DNA of 64,000 nucleotides, taken from the NCBI GenBank assembly GCA_027704905.1, contig CM051021.1:1382990-1446989 (forward strand), read 5' to 3'. Position numbers and translations under genes: made by a program. Positions 1 to 12,294 of this stretch are shown piece after piece; within the stretch, counting starts at the first letter, position 1; every line of letters begins with the position of its first letter. The notes beneath the pieces are model-generated. The model saw only the letters and a program-made list of their open reading frames with translations, had not been told where the DNA came from and did no database searches. Origin of the DNA: Muraenolepis orangiensis (Eukaryota; Chordata; Actinopteri; Gadiformes; Muraenolepididae).

Positions 1-254
1 TCTCTGCACTATGTGGAGCCCCAGATAACTGTGGGGAGGAAACCGTTTAGATTTCCCTTCTCAAGACTCCTGGATGTGAAACACGAGGGAGGGGGGGGGG
101 CATGGGGGGATGGGGGCGACAGCAGTTTGACTAAAGACCGTCGTTACCTGATTTGTCAAGAGGTGAATTTACAAGGTCAACCATTCAAAAGAGGTGACGG
201 CTGGCGCCCATTGTAACATTCTGTAGCGATGAGTCCACTAGTTACTAGTTGGGA

Positions 255-330
255 GGCGGCAGGATAGCTCAGTCTGTTGGGAAATAGGGCTTGAGAACCG
301 GAAGGTCGCCGGGTCAAGTCAAGTCAAGAC
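255..330 (+). mobile_element. tRNA-derived SINE, head only
   Basis: The sequence reads as a tRNA-like head: an A-box-like tagctcagtctgttggg and a degraded B box (gggtcaagtc). The same head occurs about ten more times in this window. Only the head is left, followed by a short (tcaag)n run. Confidence 0.6.
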
Positions 331-811
331 CAATTCCTTAACTTTGTTTACTAAGTTTGAGACTCTTGCACCACAGCAGTCAGTAAGCAGATCCATTGGA
401 ATACAGCTTAAGAAACAGCGTTTCGTCATTACCGCGGCGACGGCTTGACAGAAGATGATTTATTTAGGATGGTTATTTTGATTTTAACTTTGTTACATTG
501 ACAACCCACAGGCCTAACTATTTAGTTCCCCCCCAGCAGCAAGATAACTGCTGCAAGGCGGGAAAAACATTTGCTGCGGGAGAGCTGACAGCAATGATGG
601 CAAACTGCTTTTTAGCTTAATTTGAAATAACATTCTGTTATAAAAATATGATATCAAGCATTTCAAGTGGCTCTTGTCAAATAATATCATTTCCCGACCA
701 TGATTGGTCTCTTAGATTATAATAGACACTTTCCACATAAAACATCCGGTTGACCATGAATTAGCGGTAAGGAACACTCCATAAGGCCTACCATAAGGGA
801 CACGTGCACAT
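331..811. other. unassigned sequence
   Basis: No coding frame, tRNA or repeat shared with the rest of the window was recognised here. The composition is ordinary and slightly AT-rich. Confidence 0.5.
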
Positions 812-1500
812 TGAGTGGACCCGCAACACGGAGGTCATGCTGAAGAATGCACACCAGCGCCTCTATGCCCTGCCCTCAGGAGAAGCGGCATACGATGGCT
901 GGTGAACTTTTATGTTGCACCATGAACACTGGTTCTGCAGCATCCGTACAAGGACTACCAGGTTCAAGGATAGTTTCTATCCACAGGCAGTGAACTACTA
1001 CTGAACTGCTAGGAGTGCTGCCACTATCATAATGTGGAGTTTGTGTGGCTGGTTGAAGCAGCCTCACATGGCCTGAGTCAGACTGATTCATCTATGGCTG
1101 GTGAGGCTGCACACCTGTGGGTCCTTGTTAATCAAGGCTCACAGGTTAAAACAGCCTCCACCACACACTAGAGGAAGAGCTCTAGCATGTTCCATCTGCT
1201 CTGTTCACCATGATTCAAACTCTTCAATAAACCAGATTCCTCATCACCCTGTGTCCTTGTCTTCAGAAGGAGCCCTCAAGAAGCCATTAAATGGCTGGTG
1301 TTAGCATCGACTGCTGCATACACTGTCATGCTTCTTTGATGGACTTACTGGACTCATTACTGTTACTGTACTGTACTGCACTGTATTCATGATGCTGCTG
1401 CACTACTGGCACTTTAATGCTTTTTACACCATTCACCATATGTATACATCATCCATCACCCACTTTATTGTTCTTTTATTGTGTCTAGTATTGTTATATA
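812..1500 (+). mobile_element. LINE 3' fragment (Rex1/L2-like), interrupted
   Basis: A short piece of reverse-transcriptase C-terminal coding sequence (matching the minus-strand copy near 37.9-38.0 kb: RNTEVMLK..HQRLYAL) is joined after a deletion to the 3' UTR that recurs through the window (ctggactcatta, gatgctgctgcactactggc, ctttattgttctttt). It is split at about 1036-1312 by another repeat. It cannot be functional. Confidence 0.75.
1036..1312 (-). mobile_element. repeat of the 40.3 kb family inserted in the LINE
   Basis: Read on the minus strand, this block matches 40.33-40.6 kb in order: gagcagatgg, a match to the 'acctgtgggtcctt' stretch, caggtgtgcagcctcacca, then one copy of the 45-bp unit with aatcagtctgact and gaggctgcttcaacca. 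Here the 45-bp unit is essentially single. The boundaries are approximate, and the superfamily is unknown. Confidence 0.55.
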
Positions 1501-1798
1501 AAGGATGAAGGAGGTGGATGTGGACGGATCTCTGAGTTCCATCAGGTCCAGACTCACTCAATACAACATCACATGATCACATGATCACATGAGCATACTG
1601 GAGCAGGAGCAGTCTCCCCTGCAGTGGAATGTTGCCTCTGTTAGTAAAACATTCATTCATTCATTAATTCATTCATTCATTGGCCAGTGGAGGGAATGTA
1701 ATGGTTCTGGACAGACCAGGACCAGCTGCAGGTTATGGGTACAGACAGGCTGCCAACAGCTGGCTGATATACAGTGTGTGTCCTTTATATATATATAC

Positions 1799-1833
1799 TG
1801 TGTGTGTGTGTGCTGTGTGTGTGTGTGGTGTGT

Positions 1834-1870
<37 letters not shown>
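1799..1870. repeat. (GT)n microsatellite, imperfect
   Basis: Interrupted GT run; open frames over it are repeat artefacts. Confidence 0.95.
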
Positions 1871-1874
<4 letters not shown>

Positions 1875-2051
1875 ACCTAATGACCCATTAAGGAAACAGT
1901 TTAACATATAAACACACCCACCCACACACACGCTCTTTCTTCAGTTTTCTCATGCCGTTTGCCAGAGTTTATATGTGACCATCTGTGGTCATTCAGCTCA
2001 ACTCTTTCAGACCGACAAAAATCTGACTTTTTAACAGCCAACCCCACCTTC

Positions 2052-2263
<212 letters not shown>

Positions 2264-2575
2264 CACACTGGCTACTCGTTGCATCACTGACACAAACGAG
2301 AACAAAGAGAGAGAGAGTAGTATCTATACATGAATATTATAGTATTATATATGCACAACACATGGTCTACACCATGTTTGGTATCTATACATGTATATAT
2401 TATTATCATATGCACAGTATAGTATATATTAGGGATGGGACGATCACTTTTTTGCCACCGATCACCGATCACAATGAGAAATATCTGCCCCACCGATCAC
2501 CGATCACCGATTTTTTTATTATTTTTGCAGCTATAGCGGTCTACAGTGTATTGCTGCTATAGCAGTCTATTATAG

Positions 2576-3061
2576 CAGGGGTTCCCAAACGCCGGGCCGC
2601 GGACCGGTACCGGGCCGTGGAGGTGTTACTGCCGGGCCGCCAAACAGCTGTGTGTTTATCATCATATTTGACTCAAATAATTTGAGTATAGGTGAACGAC
2701 GGGCGGTATAATCTATATATAGAGATGATATATATAGTATAATCTATATATATAGATTATATAGCGGTATAATCTATATATATAGATTAAATATATATCG
2801 GCGGCATAACGAGAGACTTTCAGTTACACGCGCTACTAAAGAGACTACGCGCTAGTGACGTGTCGGTCGCGAACGAGCCGGGGTTTGTGTTACGGCGCTC
2901 CGCGTACATGCGCGTTTATACTGAAATCGAGCCCTGCCGTTTTGTTAGCGGTGTGTGTTGACACACACTTTGACAACCGGTCCGCGATAATTGACAACCG
3001 GTCCGCGAGATTTTTTTCATGTATCTGCCGGTCCGTGGCACAAAAAAGGTGGGAACCCATG
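2576..3061. mobile_element. inner hAT-type MITE nested in copy 1
   Basis: The inner element starts caggggttccca and its other end reads inward as the same motif (one base degraded here). It is flanked by the 8-bp duplication tattatag (2568-2575 and 3062-3069). Ends rich in ggccgcggaccggtacc resemble the Zaphod/Tip100-like hAT termini I know from vertebrates. The middle is AT-rich with perfect 24-bp palindromes around tatatatata cores. No transposase frame is present. Confidence 0.85.
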
Positions 3062-3083
3062 TATTATAGAACAGTTTCATCCA

Positions 3084-3305
3084 TCATGCATTCCTGGGGT
3101 TCTCGTTCTCCACGGTCAGTTTAACAAACTCGCCATGCTGCGCTGGGTGATGGGTTTTCAGGTGTCTTATAAAATTTGTCGTGTTGAAATTGTTTACCTT
3201 GCTTCCTCCACGAGATATTTTCTCTTTGCACACATTACAGATGGCAAATGTTACATCTGTATCACACACTTTGAAGAAACTCCACACTGCAGACACCGCT
3301 GACAT
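3084..3305 (-). CDS. BED zinc-finger N-terminal fragment of hAT transposase
   Basis: The frame gives a 73-residue peptide starting MSAVSAVWSFFKV. It holds a BED-type zinc finger: CNVC (C-x2-C), then HLKTHH (H-x3-H), the DNA-binding module of hAT transposases of the ZBED type. The frame stops just after ENENPRNA, next to the inner element's insertion point, so the catalytic RNase-H-like domain is missing. The open frame runs upstream into the element's terminal repeat, but I chose the internal ATG because it fits the usual BED start and is shared with the copy at 15452. It is probably not functional as a transposase; whether the finger is ever expressed cannot be told. Confidence 0.7.
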   Translation of the reverse strand: MSAVSAVWSFFKVCDTDVTFAICNVCKEKISRGGSKVNNFNTTNFIRHLKTHHPAQHGEFVKLTVENENPRNA

Positions 3306-3571
3306 TGAGGCAGGGCGAGTATCACTCTGTTTAGAAAAGAGGCGGGGCCCCACGTGTTTTACTCGCTGGTAAAGAGATGAGCTCGCGTGTTTCTCACGTG
3401 CAGGATCGGCTATGAAATCGGCAACATTAAAGCAAGATCGGCATTCTCCGATTGCGCATTTTTCTTCAAAATCGGCCGATAATGATCGGATGCCGATCGA
3501 TCGTCCCACCTCTAGTATATATACATGTTTATTATAGTATTATTATCTGTATAGTATCTACACATGTATAT

Positions 3572-4121
3572 TAGGGCTGGGCGATATGGACTTAAAACTA
3601 TATCACGATATTTCATGGTATTTATCGCGATAACGATAAATGACGATAAATGACCAAAAAAAATAATAATAAAAATAAATCTTAATCCTTACCATCATCA
3701 AATGCGTAAGGGATAATGAACGGAACGCTCATTAATAAGTCGGTAGTCGGTCCCGACTTACTATGATTTACTTCCGCAGAGAAAAAAATAGTTCTCCAAA
3801 GTTGAGGTGTTGCTTGGCAACTGGCGCAAACAATTCAGCAATTCTATCTGCAAGTCAGTATTTTCCGTCAGGAAAAGTGACCGGGACTACTCGCGGAGTG
3901 ATATGATAGCCGTGAATAGAAGCCAATTCCAGCTTCAACTCCTCCTCGCCTACGTTTGGAACTCCGCCTTCCGCCATTGTTGTTCTCCTTCTACATGCCC
4001 ACGTTTGTAGCATATGTAAACACGTCATTAATTATCGTCATTACCGCGGTATGACAAAATACTTATCGTGGGGAGGACTTATCGCGATAAACGATAAACG
4101 ATACGATATGGCACAGCCCTA
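3572..4121 (+). mobile_element. hAT-like MITE (TAGGGCTGGGCGATA family)
   Basis: It begins tagggctgggcgatatgg and its right end read inward is tagggctgtgccatatcg. A perfect 8-bp duplication, atgtatat, flanks it (3564-3571, 4122-4129). The interior is rich in cgataa motifs and carries no transposase. Other copies are at 33948-34431 and 34578-35100. Confidence 0.85.
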
Positions 4122-4440
4122 ATGTATATTACAGTATTATAATCTGTATAGTAGCTAAACATAAATCCATAGGTACACAACTTATAAAATTGACCCATAT
4201 ATATGCTGATAATATCCTTGGCTGATGAATGGTTGTACCAGTTTGATTGGCGGTGATTATGTGCAGTTAGTACTATGAGTAGACAGAGAGGAGAGAGAGT
4301 CTAGAGATGTCTACATCACATCCAACAGAAACTACACGACCGCAGACCAGACAAGGTGAAGGACAAACATTCCTGTTTCAGAACACAGCAGAGAACAACG
4401 CCACAGCAAACACAACGCCTGCCTGTGAGTGTGTGCGTGT
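4122..4440. other. unassigned sequence
   Basis: AT-rich start, then plain sequence; nothing recognised. Confidence 0.5.
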
Positions 4441-4443
4441 GTA

Positions 4444-4444
<1 letters not shown>

Positions 4445-4488
<44 letters not shown>

Positions 4489-4570
4489 TTCTCTATGTCT
4501 GTGTATGTGTGTGTGTGTGTGTGTGTGTGCCTGTGTGTGCCTGTGTGTGTGCCTGTGTGTGTGTGTGTGC
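4445..4570. repeat. (GT)n microsatellite, interrupted
   Basis: GT runs broken by short gcctgtgtgt and ctctatgtct segments. Confidence 0.95.
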
Positions 4571-4940
4571 TTGCTGTGTTTGTCAAAAAGGGTGAACAAA
4601 CACGTGTTCACAGCTTGCCACCAAACTGTTAAGCGGTCAGCCTCACAACCTCACAACCTCACACTCTCAGGAAGCATTTCAAGGTGTTTTCTGTGGTGAA
4701 TGTCTCCACATGACTCATTCCTTCCAGGCTTCAGGACCCCAAGAGACAGACATCTTAGGTTACCCACAAACAAACATAGCCGAATCACAGCTGATTCCAA
4801 TTATCCTGCTAACGACACAAGTCCTCTGATTGGCTGATTGGCTGAGTCAGCTAAATGGCACAGGTTCTGGGTTGGAAGGAAGACCCCCAGGAGGACCTCA
4901 GAGGAACAGATTCAAACAGTAGACTGGAGCTAGTGTTGGT

Positions 4941-4943
<3 letters not shown>

Positions 4944-5018
<75 letters not shown>
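4944..5018. repeat. (CA)n microsatellite
   Basis: About 75 bp of CA with one ata interruption. Confidence 0.95.
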
Positions 5019-5019
<1 letters not shown>

Positions 5020-5140
5020 GGTGTCCTCCTGCACTTTGTCTTCATCATAGCGTTTAGAAGGTCACACTTTAGACAGATGGACCTGGGGGGTCTTTAGAGA
5101 CATGGACAGTTTGAAAGAAAATAAAGAAGAGCCTTAGCTC

Positions 5141-5141
<1 letters not shown>

Positions 5142-5212
<71 letters not shown>
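5142..5212. repeat. (GT)n microsatellite
   Basis: A 70-bp GT run directly adjoining the next minisatellite, whose units themselves carry variable (CA)n stretches. Confidence 0.96.
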
Positions 5213-5217
<5 letters not shown>

Positions 5218-5224
5218 GGGGGGG

Positions 5225-6905
5225 GTACACACACACTGGGAGGTGTGGTCTCTGTAGGGTACACACAGAGAGGTGTGGTCTCTGCAGGGTACACAGAGAG
5301 GTGTGGTCTCTGCAGGGTACACACAGGGAGGTGTGGTCTCTGCAGGGTACACACAGGGAGGTGTGGTCTCTGCAGGGTACACACAGGGAGGTGTGGTCTC
5401 TGTAGGGTACACACAGGGAGGTGTGGTCTCTGCAGGGTACACACACTGGGAGGTGTGGTCTCTGCAGGGTACACACACACTGGGAGGTGTGGTCTCTGCA
5501 GGGTACACACACACTGGGAGGTGTGGTCTCTGCAGGGTACACACTGGGAGGTGTGGTCTCTGCAGGGTACACACACAGGGAGGTGTGGTCTCTGCAGGGT
5601 ACACACAGGGAGGTGTGGTCTCTACAGGGTACACACAGGGAGGTGTGGTCTCTGCAGGGTACACACAGGGAGGTGTGGTCTCTGCAGGGTACACACACAC
5701 TGGGAGGTGTGGTCTCTGCAAGGTACAACACACACTGGGAGGTGTGATCTCTGTAGGGTACAAACACACAGGGAGGTGTGGTCTCTGCAGGGTACACACA
5801 CACTGGGAGGTGTGGTCTCTGCAGGGTACACAAAGGGAGGTGTGGTCTCTGCAGGGTACACAAAGGGAGGTGTGGTCTCTGCAGGGTACACACACACAGG
5901 GAGGTGTGGTCTCTGCAGGGTACACACAGGGAGGTGTGGTCTCTGTAGGGTACAAACACACAGGGAGGTGTGGTCTCTGCAGGGTACACACAGGGAGGTG
6001 TGGTCTCTGCAGGGTACAAACACACAGGGAGGTGTGGTCTCTGTAGGGTACACACAGGGAGGTGTGGTCTCTGTAGGGTACAAACACACAGGGAGGTGTG
6101 GTCTCTGCAGGGTACACACAGGGAGGTGTGGTCTCTGCAGGGTACAAACACACAGGGAGGTGTGGTCTCTGCAGGGTACACACAGGGAGGTGTGGTCTCT
6201 GCAGGGTACACACAGGGAGGTGTGGTCTCTGCAGGGTACACACAGGGAGGTGTGGTCTCTGTAGGGTACACACTGGGAGGTGTGGTCTCTGTAGGGTACA
6301 CACAGGGAGGTGTGGTCTCTGCAGGGTACACACAGGGAGGTGTGGTCTCTGCAGGGTACACGCTGGGAGGTATGGTCTCTGCAGGGTACACACAGGGAGG
6401 TGTGGTCTCTGCAGGGTACACACAGGGAGGTGTGGTCTCTGCAGGGTACAAACACACAGGGAGCTGTGGTCTCTGCAGGGTACAAACACACAGGGAGCTG
6501 TGGTCTCTGCAGGGTACACACAGGGAGGTGTGGTCTCTGCAGGGTACACACACACTGGGAGGTGTGGTCTCTGCAGGGTACACACACACTGGGAGGTGTG
6601 GTCTCTGCAGGGTACACACAGGGAGGTGTGGTCTCTGCAGGGTACACACTGGGAGGTGTGGTCTCTGCAGGGTACAAACACACAGGGAGGTGTGGTCTCT
6701 GCAGGGTACAAACACACTGGGAGGTGTGGTCTCTGCAGGGTACACACACACTGGGAGGTGTGGTCTCTGCAGGGTACACACACACTGGGAGGTGTGGTCT
6801 CTGCAGGGTACACACAGGGAGGTTTGGTCTCTAAAGGGTACACACAGGGAGGTGTGGTCTCTACAGGGTACACACAGGGAGGTGTGGTCTCTGTAGGGTA
6901 CACAT
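5225..6905. repeat. 31-36 bp minisatellite, about 50 units
   Basis: The unit is roughly gggaggtgtggtctctgcag followed by ggtac and a variable acacac stretch. Units differ in the number of CA steps and in a few single bases (ctgtag, ctacag, agggag/tgggag). Because the unit has no stop in several frames, frames of hundreds of codons stay open on both strands; these are not genes. Confidence 0.97.
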
Positions 6906-7320
6906 CTGCAAATATTCAAATGGAATCATCCCATTTTACTTTGTTATGGACTTTATGGTGCCTCCAATACGCAATGCAAATGATATTGATATGTTACGGC
7001 TACCAGTTTGTATAGAACGCCTGACATTAGAAAATCTACATTTCATTTGCAGTTACATTTCACCAACATTTCAAAGTCCAAAATGCTACAGTCTCTATGT
7101 CCAAAGTTTCGTCACAATATAAAACATCTCTGTGATTCCCGCAATATGGAGGAGGAAAGGGGCGTCATCATTAGGTGCTAATCAATGTGATTTACAGATC
7201 AATAAAAAATATGCACTGTGAAGATTAATCTAGACTCACACTCCAGGTCAACATCAGATATGATTAAATCACACAGTGGAATACAGCGGAGGCATTCTAT
7301 CAGACCTCTCTACGGGGGGG
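6906..7320. other. unassigned sequence
   Basis: Unique-looking AT-rich sequence; nothing recognised. Confidence 0.5.
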
Positions 7321-7321
7321 T

Positions 7322-8640
<1,319 letters not shown>

Positions 8641-8646
8641 CCCTCC

Positions 8647-8818
<172 letters not shown>

Positions 8819-8954
8819 CCTAATTAAGTAATCAGACTTTTCCCCTTTTCGTGTCGTAGCGCTGTCTGATCTTAAACGGGAGCCATAATCGGCAATGTGT
8901 GACTGAGGCGAGAGAGACAATCACATTTTTTGACAAAGTTGCGTGCACGTTTAC

Positions 8955-9075
8955 GTGTGTGTGTGTGTGCAGGCGTGCATGCATGTGTGTGTGTGTTGTT
9001 GAGTATATGCGTGTGTGTGTTGTTGAGTGCGTGTGTGTGTGTGTGTGTGTTGTTGAGTGCGTGTGTTGTTGTGGT
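8955..9075. repeat. degenerate GT/TTGTTGAG repeat
   Basis: GT runs alternating with ttgttgagtgcg units. Confidence 0.85.
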
Positions 9076-9249
9076 GTTGGATACACATGGCGATACGTGC
9101 AGAGTAGAGTTCTCAACGGTTCTATTCATTATTATTGTGAGCTCATAATTCATATAAGAGTATTGACTTGCTCCCTTGAAGTCATCTTGTCTCTAATGTT
9201 ACATTGGGCTGTAGAGCCTGAAGAACTAACGTTGCATGTTTGTCATTCA

Positions 9250-9525
9250 CTATCAAACTTTTGCAGCACTTTCAGGACTCATTACAGTTACTGCACTGTT
9301 CTGCACTGTATTCATGATGCTGCTGCTCTACTGGCACTTTAAAATGCTTTTTAAACAATTCAACACATCAATATATATCATCCATCTGTCACTTTATTGT
9401 TCTTTTTATTGTGTACAGTATTGTTATAGTATAGTGTTGTATAGTATAAGTATATTATATAGTATATAAGTAAGCATTCCATTGTACTTGCTGCAAATGG
9501 TAAATTAAAACAATCTTGAATATTG
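9250..9525 (+). mobile_element. LINE 3' UTR fragment (Rex1/L2-like)
   Basis: Matches the recurrent LINE tail: aggactcattacagttact, gatgctgctg, ctttattgttcttttta, then a tagtata-rich stretch, aagcattccattgtacttgc and a terminal cttgaat. It is truncated before any coding sequence. Confidence 0.75.
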
Positions 9526-10350
9526 CAAAGGCTCAAAATCATGTCGCTCTTCATGGAAAACCCCGTTGGACATGTGAACTACCGTCTCTCCCCCTCCCAG
9601 CGGTCTCACAAATTGTGTAATCAAGGGATTAGGTGAGGATGCTTTGCCTGTGGTCCCGCTCACACACACACACACACTGGCCTCCCTCTGTGTGGCTTCA
9701 CGGGTTCACGTGTCAACAACAACAACCACAACAACAAGGACCAAACATCAGCCAGAGAGAGAGAGAAAAAAAGAGAGGACAGCGAGAGAGAGAGATAGAG
9801 AGATAGAGATAGAGAGATAGAGAGAGAGAGAGAAGGACAACAGAGACAGAGCAGAGCGTATGTGGGTATAATGTTGGGGGTGGAGGGTAACCTCTGTTGG
9901 TCTTGAACCAGCACCCCCCCTGTGGTGCAGCCTGCTAATTCTGATTAGCCTTAGCCTCTCCATCCCACCCAGAGGAGCACCAATGAACCAGTCTGGGTCT
10001 CCTGTCCACAGCAGCAAACAAGCAGCGGTTAAAGCTCAGCCTCTCGGTGTTGCCGTGGTGATGTTTCCATGGGGACTACACTGTCCAAGAACAAGCCACA
10101 GGATGGTGGCTGAGAGGAAGCCAACGTGAGAGGAACTCCTGAAGTGAATCTGGACCTCTGCTCTGCTCAGTGCAACGCTGCTACTAAGCAGAGAAGCCCA
10201 GTTTGCTGGGCTTGTGTTGATATAGAATACATGGAGAGCTTCAGAGGTACGGGTGGAAACTATGGGTCTTCTGGAACAATGTTCTCCATCAGAAAGACGT
10301 CAAGAAAGAAAGTCATTTTAAACTGCTAATGACATGAGCACATATGTATC
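9526..10350. other. unassigned sequence with GA-rich tract
   Basis: Contains a gagaga/gatagaga tract at about 9756-9832 and a short (CA)n at 9660; no gene recognised. Confidence 0.5.
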
Positions 10351-10352
10351 TA

Positions 10353-10356
<4 letters not shown>

Positions 10357-10391
<35 letters not shown>
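10357..10391. repeat. (TA)n microsatellite
   Basis: A 35-bp TA run immediately before a SINE; it probably replaced the SINE's A-box end. Confidence 0.9.
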
Positions 10392-10394
<3 letters not shown>

Positions 10395-10630
10395 GCTTGG
10401 GAACAGGAAGGTTGCCGGTTCAAGTCCCCGAAACACCTGGGCACGGCCGAGGTTGCCCTTGAGCAAGGCACCAGACCCCAACACCGCTCCCCGGGCGATG
10501 TATATAAAATAGCTGCCCACTGCTGCTAATACTAGAATGGATTAAATACAGAGTAACTCATTCACTCATAACTCTGTGTGTGTACGTATGTATGTGAATT
10601 AAAGAGGATTCAATCCTCCAGATTTAGATG
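10392..10630 (+). mobile_element. tRNA-derived SINE, 5'-truncated
   Basis: B box (gccggttcaagtcc), the cttgagcaaggcacc core, ggcgatgtatataaaat, and the shared tail aaagaggattcaatcctcc with agattta. The A box is missing. Confidence 0.85.
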
Positions 10631-10984
10631 CAGATATATATGTATCTATATATACTGTATATATCGCTGAGAGTTAATGAACATGACAGGTGGCCGGGCT
10701 AAATTAAAAAGCCTACAAATGAGCAAAAAGATAGTAAATTTGGTGGTAAATAATTGATTTCAGCCATCTCTTCTACACGACCCCATCCTCCAATTCACAT
10801 CTCTTTGCCCTCTTTCTATCTCACCCCTCCATCATCCTGCTGGTTCTCTCCTATCTCCATCTGAAAGTGGGTCAAGACCTCCCAGACGCCCAGTGAGATC
10901 TGGTTCTGGGTCGTTTGGTCGCCACCGGTCTTCACCCAGTGGACTGAAGACAGACAAGCAGCAGAGGAGCAGCAGAGGGCAAGA
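10631..10984. other. unassigned sequence
   Basis: Nothing recognised. Confidence 0.5.
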
Positions 10985-11712
10985 TTACAGATTACAGATG
11001 TTTCTATTCTCCATATGCAACAAGTACAATGGAAGCTTTCTCCCCATTCCCTCCCTCAGTATGAATTTCCTATAATTTAACACTATATATTATACTATTA
11101 ACTATACTTACTATACAATACTATTGTCACAGTTTGCATTCATGTCTCCTCGCTTCCACAGCACTCGCCCGGATAGAAACGCCCCCTAATCACATCCGAA
11201 TTCTCACCCGCAGCTGCAGCGCATCACAGTTAACGCTCCTATTTAGGCCTCCCCCCGCACACTCACACTTCGCCAGATTGTTCCTGATGACACAGACTCT
11301 CCAGTGTTTACCAAGACTGATTCCCGTTACCGATCCTGCCTGCCTGGGACCTGCCTGCCCCGCCTGTCTCCCGATCCTCAAGCCTGTCCCCGACTACGCC
11401 TCCGCCTGTCCCCGTCTGGTTGGTCTGCCCTACCCGGTTCCTGATCACCTGCTCGACCTCGACAACGCCTCTGCCTGCCCCTGTCTGTGTGGATTTATAA
11501 TAAGTATCAAAAACTCTCCTCCGTGTGCTGCATTTGGGACCTAACTCAATCTGTGACAACTATACTATAATAATACTGTACACAATAAAAAGAACAATAA
11601 AAAGAGCCATAAATTGACTGATGGATGCTATATAATTGTGTTGACTTGTGCAAAAAAGCATATAAAAAGCATTTTAAAGTAGTTTAAAGCAGTAGTGCAG
11701 CAGCATCATGAA
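10985..11712 (-). mobile_element. LINE 3' UTR (Rex1/L2-like) split by a solo LTR
   Basis: On the minus strand the order is gatgctgctgcactact, ctttttattgtgtacagta, then the LTR, then the tagtatag-rich part and cattgtacttgttgcatatg. The two halves join perfectly if 11125-11558 and one copy of actat are removed. Confidence 0.8.
11125..11558 (+). mobile_element. solo LTR
   Basis: A 434-bp block starting tgtcacag and ending ctgtgaca (TG...CA form), flanked by the 5-bp duplication actat (11120-11124, 11559-11563). This is the signature of an LTR-retrotransposon insertion reduced to a single LTR by recombination. No internal coding region is present. A related LTR lies in reverse at 38227-39052 (shared cagctgcagcgcatcac and tcgcccggata). 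Strand is assigned by analogy only. Confidence 0.85.
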
Positions 11713-12142
11713 TGCAGTCGCTTTCCATTAGGACAAACGGTTTAGACTCCCGTTGCCCGGACACAGTGAAGTCTGGAGGACGGAAAACGATAAACCGCTT
11801 GACTCTGCGTTCCAGTGTCAAATCCTCTCTGACTTCACAAAGAACAGCTTCTAGCTTTTCTTGTGCTGTTTTGAGTCTTAGTCTCACTTGTCTCGCTAAC
11901 GTCGGGAACAATTCCGAATAGCCTTTGAAAGGACCGAATCTTTTAACAGCGGTAACAGAAGAATCCTGAATCCGCAAATGTCCACGGTGTATGTCACAGC
12001 GGTTCACTAGACAGCCTAGCTGCAGGTTTAACAAGCGTTTCAATCCATGACATGTGCTCTCGACCGCCATCCTTCCGCACATGTTCCCCCATACCGTGTC
12101 TATTTTATATTCTAAGGCTGTCAAAGCAATAGTAGCAAGACA
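11713..12142 (-). other. open frame of unknown origin between two LINE tails
   Basis: On the minus strand about 140 codons are free of stops and then run into the LINE UTR at 11712. The peptide looks protein-like, with an acidic/basic helical stretch (RLRLKTAQEKLEAVLCEVRE) followed by RRVKRFIVFRPPDF. I do not recognise the family. There is no clear start, splice site or upstream exon. It could be an exon or retrocopy remnant, a mobile-element piece, or chance; 140 open codons in one frame is unusual but not decisive. Confidence 0.3.
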
Positions 12143-12149
12143 CAAGATA

Positions 12150-12240
12150 CAAGATTTGTGTCGGCCATTTGCAGTGCAAGTACAATGGAATGCCCTCCCG
12201 CAGTATACATAAAAAAAAATACTATCAAACAATATACACA
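12150..12240 (-). mobile_element. LINE 3' end fragment
   Basis: Short minus-strand match to the LINE tail (ctgcgggagg, cattccattgtacttgc, caaatgg). Confidence 0.55.
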
Positions 12241-12262
12241 ATAGTCCAGTAGCATCGGTATC

Positions 12263-12294
<32 letters not shown>

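Larger units (their letters stand above)
2430..3514 (-). mobile_element. hAT-type element, nested copy 1
   Basis: The ends are imperfect inverted repeats: tagggatgggacgatc at the left and, read inward from the right, tagaggtgggacgatc. The element is flanked by a perfect 8-bp duplication, gtatatat (2422-2429 and 3515-3522), the size made by hAT transposases. It carries only a BED zinc-finger piece of transposase, so it is non-autonomous. A second element (2576-3061) sits inside it with its own duplication. Two more copies are at 15241-17009 and 35763-36829. Confidence 0.88.

Noticed and set aside
13..216. 67-codon frame at the window start
   Set aside because: Short, crosses a G-run, no motif or context.
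3807..4010. 67-codon frame
   Set aside because: Lies wholly inside the MITE at 3572-4121 and is not open in its other copies.
5225..6905. CRISPR-like direct repeats
   Set aside because: The units are contiguous with no unique spacers, and the DNA is clearly from a vertebrate. The same holds for the arrays at 13895 and 57405.
5069..6919. Open frames of several hundred codons on both strands
   Set aside because: They are produced by the 31-36 bp minisatellite, which lacks stop codons in several frames. Overlapping frames are open on both strands and encode only the repeat.
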